Source: Cyanobacteria bacterium UBA8803
Lineage (GTDB): Bacteria > Cyanobacteriota > Cyanobacteriia > Cyanobacteriales > Coleofasciculaceae
Reading direction: 5' to 3'
Length of the DNA stretch: 6,161 nucleotides
Assembly: GCA_003505715.1 (NCBI GenBank)
Contig: DNXU01000305.1
Coordinates: 1 to 6,161 of the forward strand
Shown here: in pieces, positions 1 through 4,567 of the stretch
Position numbering within the stretch: position 1 is the stretch's first letter
How the letters are laid out: every line of letters begins with the position of its first letter
Notes under the pieces: model-generated
Seen by the model: only the letters and a program-made list of their open reading frames with translations
Databases searched by the model: none
What the model was told of the DNA's origin: nothing
Program-made: the position numbers and the translations under genes

Positions 1-5
1 CTTCT

Positions 6-29
6 GGGTGCGGAATGTGGGTTTGAATG
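6..29. repeat. Dispersed short repeat, copy 1
   Basis: A 24-nt stretch beginning GGGTGCGGAA lies directly after the pstB stop codon. It matches positions 4287-4310 at 18 of 24 bases, with the first ten identical. Both copies are outside genes. This suggests a dispersed intergenic repeat, but two imperfect copies are thin evidence, and the window edge hides what precedes this one. No hairpin terminator for the operon is visible in the 29 nt available. Confidence 0.35.
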
Positions 30-854
30 TTATCCTCGGATGCCGTTCACATAGGCAGCCGTTATTTCGTCCTGCGGGACTTCAAAAAACTGCTCAACTG
101 TGCCGTACTCAATTAATCGTCCCACTCCTTCTTGAGCCCAAAACAGGGCGGTATAGTCAGCAATTCGCCGTGCCTGAGCAAGGTTGTGAGTAACAATAAC
201 TACGGTGTAACGTTTCTGTAAACTGGCAATTAAATCTTCTACCACCCCACTCGAAATGGGATCGAGAGCGCTACAGGGTTCATCGAATAGCAAAACGTCG
301 GGTTGGAGAACTAACGCACGGGCAATACATAAGCGCTGCTGTTGTCCGCCAGAGAGGGCTAGGGCAGACGTATTTAGTCGATCTTTGATCTCGTTCCACA
401 ATCCCACATCTTGGAGAGTAGTTTCAATCATTTCATCGATTTGTTCGCGATTTTTAATTCCATGTTCGCGTAAAGGAAAGGCCAGGTTTTTCCATATCGA
501 AAAGGGGAACGGATTAGGCTTTTGAAAAATTGTCCCGACGCGGCGACGCAAGGCGATTGCGTTTATTTTATCATCTAATATATCCCATGAATCTAACCTA
601 ATGCGTCCGGCAATAACAGCATGAGGAATTAAGTCAGTTAAACGATTAAGGCAACTTAAAAAGCTGGTTTTACCGCAGCCAGAAGGACCCACTAGTGCGG
701 TAATGCAACCTGCATGAATGGGCAACGTCACCTCGGCAAAGGCTAATTTTTTCCCATACCGTAGGCTCAACTGTTCAGTATGAATCGCGGGAACAGAACG
801 TTCATGATTTTGAGATAATTCATACATTTTTCCTACAGATTTAAGTTTACTCAT
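30..854 (-). CDS. pstB: Phosphate ABC transporter ATP-binding protein PstB
   Basis: This is the cytoplasmic ATPase that powers phosphate import through PstC/PstA. From the ATG at 854 it has 274 residues, near the usual PstB size. Visible motifs are Walker A GPSGCGKT (56-63), the PstB-typical Q-loop FQKPNPFP (Q111), ABC signature LSGGQQQR (167-174), Walker B LLFDEP (188-193, catalytic E192), D-loop SALD and the switch histidine H223 in VTHN. All catalytic elements are intact. It is the last gene of the operon and starts 9 nt after the pstA stop. The start is uncertain: a TTG at 860 is also in frame, and an ATG at 827 has AGGA only 3 nt upstream and would give 265 residues. The 20-30 residue N-terminal extension before the first beta strand is not conserved-looking, so 827 is a real alternative. 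No phoU follows within the window. Confidence 0.95.
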   Translation of the reverse strand: MSKLKSVGKMYELSQNHERSVPAIHTEQLSLRYGKKLAFAEVTLPIHAGCITALVGPSGCGKTSFLSCLNRLTDLIPHAVIAGRIRLDSWDILDDKINAIALRRRVGTIFQKPNPFPFSIWKNLAFPLREHGIKNREQIDEMIETTLQDVGLWNEIKDRLNTSALALSGGQQQRLCIARALVLQPDVLLFDEPCSALDPISSGVVEDLIASLQKRYTVVIVTHNLAQARRIADYTALFWAQEGVGRLIEYGTVEQFFEVPQDEITAAYVNGIRG

Positions 855-863
855 GGTCAAACG

Positions 864-1772
864 CTAAACTATAAAATTGCGTAGCCATTGCTGGGCTATC
901 CAGGCGGATGTGCCATTAATCAGCAGCAACAAAACCAGCAGCACCAAAGCAGAGGCATAGGCATTCGCCTCTCCCCCAGCTACATTCATCGATAAGTCGA
1001 AAATATGAATCGATAGTGATCGCCCAGAATCCATTAACGACTCTGGCATTCGATCCACGTAACCACTAGTAAAAATTAAGGCGGCGGTTTCTGCGATCGC
1101 TCGCCCAATCCCCAGCACCCACCCCGCCATTAGCCCCGGTAGTGCCACAGGTAAGAGTATTTGCCAGAAGGTAGTAGTACGCGATAAACCCAGTGCGGCT
1201 GCACCCAGTCGATAGGAGCTCCGAACACCACGAAATCCCTCCTCACTCGATCGAATCAGAATCGGCAACACCATACAAGCTAGCGTCAAACCGCCAGATA
1301 AAATTGAAAAACCCAATCCTAATGTGATTGAAAAAAAGGCATTACCAAACAATCCAAAGACAATGGAAGGGACTCCTGCCAGCACATCCAAGCTGCGACG
1401 TACCCAACGCCCAAAAACACTTTCAATGGAAGTAAATTCAGCCAGTAGCGCCGCCGTACCCACACCAATGGGCAGGGAAACTGCCATGCAAACACCTAAA
1501 ATCAACAAAGTTGAGACGATAATAGAGCTAATACCACCCTCGCGCCCTGCATTCTTAGGTGGAGTAGTGAAGAATTCCCAGGAAATTTGTCTCATGCCAG
1601 ACAAGAGGATATCGCTCAATATCCAGCAGAAAATAGTGGTGATGGCAATGGCGATTGTCCAGACAATTATTGCCGGAATTGGGGAGGTTGTGTAGTTTGA
1701 TTTCTGTACTAGTAGGGGTTGTTGTTCAAGCTTTTTCTCTCTACTAGTTGATACAGAGTTGCGTTCGTACAT
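864..1772 (-). CDS. pstA: Phosphate ABC transporter permease PstA
   Basis: This is one of the two inner-membrane permease subunits of the phosphate importer, pairing with PstC. The 302 residues contain a charged cytoplasmic N-terminus (1-30) and about six hydrophobic segments (near 34-56, 82-106, 128-150, 155-175, 208-232 and 272-292). The conserved AGVPSIVFGLFG motif is at 132-143. The ABC coupling (EAA-type) loop spans about 187-208, with GAAALGLS at its core, and GIGRAIAETAAL at 221-232 is the counterpart of the PstC motif. The ATG at 1772 is preceded by GGGAG about 9 nt upstream, supporting this start. It begins 23 nt after pstC and ends 9 nt before the pstB ATG. PstA rather than PstC is assigned from the shorter periplasmic region, the RMPESLMDSG segment after the last motif and its place before pstB. 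Confidence 0.95.
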   Translation of the reverse strand: MYERNSVSTSREKKLEQQPLLVQKSNYTTSPIPAIIVWTIAIAITTIFCWILSDILLSGMRQISWEFFTTPPKNAGREGGISSIIVSTLLILGVCMAVSLPIGVGTAALLAEFTSIESVFGRWVRRSLDVLAGVPSIVFGLFGNAFFSITLGLGFSILSGGLTLACMVLPILIRSSEEGFRGVRSSYRLGAAALGLSRTTTFWQILLPVALPGLMAGWVLGIGRAIAETAALIFTSGYVDRMPESLMDSGRSLSIHIFDLSMNVAGGEANAYASALVLLVLLLLINGTSAWIAQQWLRNFIV

Positions 1773-1795
1773 AGTATTTTACTCCCTTGTCTCCC

Positions 1796-2752
1796 TTATC
1801 CTTCTTGGAGCGGCTCGATAGGATGGCTTGAACTACCTACGCTGACTTTTGATGGCTTATTCATTAATTCGCTCCCTTCGACGGCGGCGACAAGAATTAC
1901 AATGATTGCCATGAGTAATAAGCCACTGACGAACAGCGCTGAACGGTGATTTCCCACCGCATAAGCCATTTCCAGGGCGATGTTGGCAGTCAGCGTCCGC
2001 ACTGGATCGAATAGGCTTTTGGGTGTTTGCACTACATTGCCGCATACCATCAGGACTGCCATTGTTTCGCCAATGGCACGTCCGGTTCCGAGAATCAAGC
2101 CCGTTAATAGTCCTGACTGAGCCGCAGGAATTGCCACACTCCGTATCGTTACCCAAGGTGAGAGCCCCAGTGCCGCCGCCCCTTGCAAATATTCTGGAGG
2201 AACTTTAGAAAAACTGGCGTCTGCGGTGAGTGCAATGGTGGGTAAAATCATTAACGTGAGGATAACAATTCCTGCCAACAGACTGGTGCCAGGGGGGTGC
2301 AAGCGTCCAATCAGGGGGACGAGTACCACCAAGCCCCAAAACCCGTAAACTACTGAGGGAATTCCTGCCAGCAACTCAATCAACCGTCGATAAAAGGCGG
2401 CAATTAGAGGAGGGGCGTAATAGTGGCAAAAGATCGCCGAGCCAATCCCTAGGGGTGCGGCAATGACTACGGAACCTGCTGTGATGAATAGGGTGCCCCA
2501 AAGCATTGGTGTCAGGTTATATAATTTTTGTGCAGGATTCCAGGAGAGATCGCTAAAAAAGTGCCACACTCCTACCTGTTGCAGCAGGGGCAAGGCTTCT
2601 AGTATCAGAAACACGGTAATCAGAACCGCGATCGCACCCGCGATAATCCCGAATCCTCGTACTGTCCAAACGAGGATAGCATCACTTAGAGAGTGGGACG
2701 AAATTTTGCTCTTTAACAATATCTTGCACCTGTGATGATTGGGCAAATTCAA
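1796..2752 (-). CDS. pstC: Phosphate ABC transporter permease PstC
   Basis: This is the second permease subunit of the Pst importer. From the TTG at 2752 it has 318 residues. Predicted membrane segments lie near 34-55, 84-107, 126-148, 157-177, 212-234 and 272-292. PstC-type motifs are AGIPSVVYGFWG (129-140), the coupling loop around EYLQGAAALGLSPW (187-200) and GTGRAIGETMAVL (222-234). The start is unusual: no in-frame ATG or GTG precedes the first membrane segment. The TTG at 2752 has AGGA 5 nt upstream and overlaps the end of pstS by 71 nt, and a second in-frame TTG lies at 2719. An ATG overlapping the pstS stop (TGATG at 2680-2684) is in another frame and stops after 20 codons. Overlap with pstS implies translational coupling. 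The C-terminal 25 residues after the last membrane segment are polar and look like a cytoplasmic tail. Confidence 0.93.
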   Translation of the reverse strand: MNLPNHHRCKILLKSKISSHSLSDAILVWTVRGFGIIAGAIAVLITVFLILEALPLLQQVGVWHFFSDLSWNPAQKLYNLTPMLWGTLFITAGSVVIAAPLGIGSAIFCHYYAPPLIAAFYRRLIELLAGIPSVVYGFWGLVVLVPLIGRLHPPGTSLLAGIVILTLMILPTIALTADASFSKVPPEYLQGAAALGLSPWVTIRSVAIPAAQSGLLTGLILGTGRAIGETMAVLMVCGNVVQTPKSLFDPVRTLTANIALEMAYAVGNHRSALFVSGLLLMAIIVILVAAVEGSELMNKPSKVSVGSSSHPIEPLQEG

Positions 2753-3536
2753 TAAATTCCTGATCTAACCCTTCGGGTGAGGTTTTCGTGACTAAATTGA
2801 GGGGACGGGAGAGAGGGAATGTCCCATTTTGTAAGTTTTGGGTGGTGGCAGCTACCCCACCAACGGGTAGTAGCTTGATGGGAACACCACGAGTAATATC
2901 ATATTCAGCTGTGCCAATGGATACATACCCAATCGCGTTCGGGTTTCCTGCTACTGTCTTAATTCCCTGCTGATTATCCCCAATGACTACTTGAGCTTTG
3001 ACATCGCTATTTTTGAGCTTGAAGTAGTTGAGAAATAGTTCTAACGTGGAGCGTCCTTCGGCTTTGTTAACCACAGTAATGGTTGCATTCTTCCCTCCAA
3101 CTTCTTGCCAGTTGTCAATTTTGCCTGTGTAGATACTGACGATTTGTTCGTCGGTGAGGGATGCGACTGGATTATCCTGGTGCAGGATAACACCAATTCC
3201 ATCACGAGCGATCGCAAAGGATTGCAAGTCCTTTTCTTCCTCTGTAAGGGCGCGAGATGCCATGCCAATATCGGCAGTACCGCGACGCGCATCGGCAATA
3301 CCACGAGAAGAACCTCCTGTTTGTACATCTACCCTGACACCAGGATGTTGTGATTCAAAGCGCTTGCCAATTTCCGATGCTAGGGGTGCCACCGTACTAG
3401 AACCTGTTAACACAAGCTTGCCCTGTAATTGTGCAGTTGACTGATTGGTTCCTTCTGAGGTTTGAGTACAAGCTTGCAGCCACATACAGACGGTTAACCC
3501 GATAGAAATTGTCGCTATATTTTTGAGCTTTTTCAT
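2682..3536 (-). CDS. pstS: Phosphate-binding lipoprotein PstS
   Basis: This is the extracytoplasmic solute-binding protein that captures phosphate and delivers it to PstC/PstA. The 284 residues start with a lipoprotein signal: K2-K3, a hydrophobic core at 8-20, then lipobox LQAC with the acylated C23. The mature part has the PstS phosphate-binding loops GSSTVAPL (45-52), TGGSSRG (73-79), DIGMASR (89-95) and ARDGIG (110-115). NKAEGRST (157-164) sits where the family has its Arg-x-x-Gly-Ser/Thr anion loop. The length is that of the compact PstS type rather than the longer cyanobacterial SphX/PstS forms. The ATG at 3536 follows GAGGG about 10 nt upstream and lies 12 nt after the ArsR-type gene, so the two are surely cotranscribed. 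Binding of phosphate rather than another oxyanion is inferred from the motifs and the pst neighbours. Confidence 0.93.
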   Translation of the reverse strand: MKKLKNIATISIGLTVCMWLQACTQTSEGTNQSTAQLQGKLVLTGSSTVAPLASEIGKRFESQHPGVRVDVQTGGSSRGIADARRGTADIGMASRALTEEEKDLQSFAIARDGIGVILHQDNPVASLTDEQIVSIYTGKIDNWQEVGGKNATITVVNKAEGRSTLELFLNYFKLKNSDVKAQVVIGDNQQGIKTVAGNPNAIGYVSIGTAEYDITRGVPIKLLPVGGVAATTQNLQNGTFPLSRPLNLVTKTSPEGLDQEFIEFAQSSQVQDIVKEQNFVPLSK

Positions 3537-3548
3537 GTATAAATTCCC

Positions 3549-3875
3549 TCAATGCCAATGGTTGAATAGCTCATCAAAAAAAAGCCGACAACAGCCTAAA
3601 TCAATCACATTGCCAGCACAAGTGGGTTGAAGGTTACGGGCAAAATGGTAAAGTACCGCCTTTCCCTCTCGCGTTGTCCGCACAAAACCTGCATCCCGCA
3701 ATATTTTTAAATGATGGGATAGCAAGCTTTGCTCTAATTTCAAGACAGTATTGAGTTCCCAAACACATTTGGGACTGTCCATGAGAATTTTAAGGACGGA
3801 CAAGCGAGTTGTATCTGCTAAAATTTTCAGTTGCTGAGCACAAAAAGCAGTAGATGATTCACGGTTCAGGTTCAT
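3549..3875 (-). CDS. ArsR/SmtB-family metal(loid)-responsive repressor
   Basis: This is a small winged-helix repressor of 108 residues, a normal ArsR/SmtB length. The family core is clear: ILADTTRLSVLKILM (18-32), the recognition helix region LEQSLLSHHLKILRDAGFV (47-65) and the wing TREGKAVLYHF (68-78). Family members dimerise and leave DNA when they bind As(III) or metal ions. The classic ELCVCDLC arsenite box is reduced here to KCVWEL with a single cysteine, C37. Other cysteines are C12, C86 and the adjacent pair C95-C96 near the C-terminus, an alternative candidate ligand set. The ATG at 3875 has a weak GAG about 8 nt upstream. It is the first gene of the pst operon, so it may autoregulate and control phosphate transport. 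The effector is not shown by sequence; arsenite is a guess from the phosphate/arsenate link. Confidence is high for the family and low for the ligand. Confidence 0.9.
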   Translation of the reverse strand: MNLNRESSTAFCAQQLKILADTTRLSVLKILMDSPKCVWELNTVLKLEQSLLSHHLKILRDAGFVRTTREGKAVLYHFARNLQPTCAGNVIDLGCCRLFFDELFNHWH

Positions 3876-3910
3876 AATTCGCTCTCAGTTGAGTTGGATG
3901 ACTATTGATA

Positions 3911-3924
3911 TGAAAATTAATTCA
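3911..3924. promoter_or_regulatory. Candidate operator palindrome TGAA-N6-TTCA
   Basis: TGAA and TTCA form a 4-bp inverted repeat with a six-base AT-rich spacer, 36 nt upstream of the ArsR-family start codon. ArsR/SmtB proteins often bind AT-rich inverted repeats with TGAA/TTCA half sites near their own promoters. The arms are short, so this could be chance in an AT-rich stretch. Confidence 0.3.
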
Positions 3925-3939
3925 AGTGTTTTGGCTAAA

Positions 3940-3960
3940 TTTTACTATATCTAAGTAAAA
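3940..3960. promoter_or_regulatory. Perfect 7-bp palindrome, candidate operator
   Basis: TTTTACT and AGTAAAA form a perfect inverted repeat around a 7-nt spacer. It overlaps the promoter-proximal end of the periodic repeat array and a possible minus-strand -10 (TAAAAT at 3944-3939, or TATAGT at 3950-3945). A repressor dimer here would block transcription of the operon, so it is a better ArsR-type operator candidate than the one at 3911. Confidence 0.4.
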
Positions 3961-3998
3961 GTGAGATTTATCTGAGAAAAAACTAAGTTTTTGGTAAG
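3948..3998 (-). promoter_or_regulatory. Pho-box-like array of five direct repeats upstream of arsR-pst
   Basis: Read on the minus strand, five octamers occur in order: CTTACCAA (3998-3991), CTTAGTTT (3987-3980), CTCAGATA (3976-3969), CTCACTTT (3965-3958) and CTTAGATA (3955-3948). Their starts are 11, 11, 11 and 10 bp apart. Helical-turn spacing of Py-T-T-A-like octamers is how PhoB-family regulators (SphR in cyanobacteria, reported consensus PyTTAAPyPyT/A) bind. The copies match that consensus at about 5-7 of 8 positions. The array ends 72 nt before the ArsR-family start codon. Phosphate-starvation induction of the operon is inferred. Confidence 0.55.
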
Positions 3999-3999
3999 G

Positions 4000-4195
4000 A
4001 TTCAGGCCAGAGGTTTGGCTATTAGGGGCTTTCGCCTGAGTACATCTCACTCGCCAAATTGCCGCAGCAATTCAAACTACCCTAGAGCCACTCCTTGCGG
4101 CTGTAGTCATGGCAGCAACCCACATGTGTATGATGATGTGAGGCGCTCAAAAACCTGGTTCCCGGACAGTTATAGCAACCGCCAAAGTGGTTAGG
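4000..4195 (+). pseudogene. folE: Degraded C-terminal remnant of GTP cyclohydrolase I
   Basis: In the frame starting at 4043 the translation reads HLTRQIAAAIQTTLEP, then LLAAVVMAATHMCMMM, a TGA at 4139-4141, then GAQKPGSRTVIAT. This closely follows the C-terminal region of FolE, where the family has R at the TGA (CGA to TGA is one transition) and ends A-T-H-M-C-M-x-M-R-G-x-Q-K-x-G. The cysteine codon at 4127 corresponds to the FolE zinc ligand. Upstream, 4000-4039 resembles the preceding family segment ending RRL but is out of frame, implying a small deletion near 4040. The N-terminal two thirds, including the other zinc ligands and catalytic residues, are absent, and similarity fades after about 4180. 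It is therefore non-functional. The truncated end abuts the arsR-pst promoter region, suggesting a deletion joined them. The identification rests on recognition of the family motif, without a search. Confidence 0.75.
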
Positions 4196-4230
4196 GCATT
4201 CTTAATTGCTGAAACCATTGCTTGTCTTGG

Positions 4231-4266
4231 CTTCTACCTTCTGCCTTGGAGCCTTTTGCCTTCTGC
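4231..4266. repeat. Degenerate heptamer tandem repeat (CTTCTGC type)
   Basis: The stretch can be read as CTTCTAC, CTTCTGC, CTTGGAG, CCTTTTG and CCTTCTGC, that is, about five heptamer-like units with two good matches to CTTCTGC. Short tandemly repeated heptamers of this kind are known from filamentous cyanobacterial intergenic DNA. The decay suggests an old array. Confidence 0.45.
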
Positions 4267-4286
4267 GATACTAGTGCAATGGTTGA

Positions 4287-4310
4287 GGGTGCGGAAGGCG
4301 GGATTAAAAT
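4287..4310. repeat. Dispersed short repeat, copy 2
   Basis: This begins GGGTGCGGAA and matches the 24 nt after the pstB stop (6-29) at 18 of 24 positions in the same orientation. It is preceded here by GGTTGA. No function is visible; both copies sit in non-coding DNA at the two ends of the operon region. Confidence 0.35.
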
Positions 4311-4346
4311 CTCTTAGGCCGTAGCGAGAATTATACACTAATACAC

Positions 4347-4369
4347 TTCTTTAAATCGAGTTTAAAGAA
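4347..4369. repeat. Perfect inverted repeat TTCTTTAAA-N5-TTTAAAGAA
   Basis: Nine-base arms flank the spacer TCGAG. It overlaps the first two units of the periodic array upstream of the Calx-beta gene. As DNA it could bind a dimeric regulator; as RNA it would be a weak AT-rich hairpin. No U-tract follows on either strand, so it is a poor terminator candidate. Confidence 0.5.
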
Positions 4370-4410
4370 AATTTAAATAAATGTAAATTAACTTCAAGAA
4401 AACTTCATAG
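4350..4410 (+). promoter_or_regulatory. Second Pho-box-like periodic array, upstream of the Calx-beta gene
   Basis: Six octamers lie in phase: TTTAAATC (4350), TTTAAAGA (4361), TTTAAATA (4372), TGTAAATT (4382), CTTCAAGA (4392) and CTTCATAG (4403). The start-to-start steps are 11, 11, 10, 10 and 11 bp. The first four resemble the cyanobacterial PyTTAAPyPyT/A Pho consensus. The last two, 11 bp apart, resemble TTCATA-like PhoP/PhoB half sites. A promoter -10 downstream is not clear (TAGAAT at 4408 or 4442 are possibilities). Phosphate control of the downstream gene is inferred. Confidence 0.45.
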
Positions 4411-4444
4411 AATCGACCCTAATGGCTCCAATAGCTCTCTGTAG

Positions 4445-4551
4445 AATGGATGGAACTCAAAACACCGAAGGTGCGAACCTACCATTTGGAAAGTTGCGAG
4501 CTTCTTAGCTCTGACTAGTTATACGAGACTACGTTTTTGTTCCATTCCATT
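4445..4551 (+). promoter_or_regulatory. Structured 5' leader of the Calx-beta gene
   Basis: AATGGATGGAAC (4445-4456) pairs with GTTCCATTCCATT (4539-4551) through 12 base pairs with one bulged T at 4546. The enclosed 82 nt hold two hairpins: CACC-GAA-GGTG (4463-4473) and GAGCT-TCTT-AGCTC (4498-4511). The outer stem closes 3 nt before the Shine-Dalgarno sequence, so its folding could affect ribosome access. It matches no riboswitch class I recognise, and the transcription start is unknown. Confidence 0.4.
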
Positions 4552-4554
4552 GCT

Positions 4555-4560
4555 AAGGAG
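4555..4560 (+). promoter_or_regulatory. Strong Shine-Dalgarno AAGGAG
   Basis: AAGGAG lies 7 nt before the ATG at 4568, which fixes the start of the Calx-beta gene. It is the strongest ribosome binding site in the window. Confidence 0.85.
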
Positions 4561-4567
4561 TTAGGCC

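Noticed and set aside
2680..2682. ATG overlapping the pstS stop as the pstC start
   Set aside because: It is out of frame with the PstC protein and meets a stop after 20 codons.
1..3875. Open frames on the plus strand opposite the pst operon
   Set aside because: They are short, have no recognisable domains or ribosome sites, and lie antisense to genes with complete family motifs.
4121..4141. His/Met-rich metal-binding peptide (HMCMMM)
   Set aside because: These residues are the conserved FolE zinc-ligand region in the remnant rather than a separate peptide.
3991..4194. A 67-codon plus-strand open frame read as a small protein
   Set aside because: Its peptide shows no family features, while an adjacent frame over the same DNA carries clear FolE motifs interrupted by a stop, so it is a by-product of the pseudogene.
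4347..4369. Rho-independent terminator
   Set aside because: The stem is AT-rich, there is no GC-rich base or U-tract, and no gene ends next to it.
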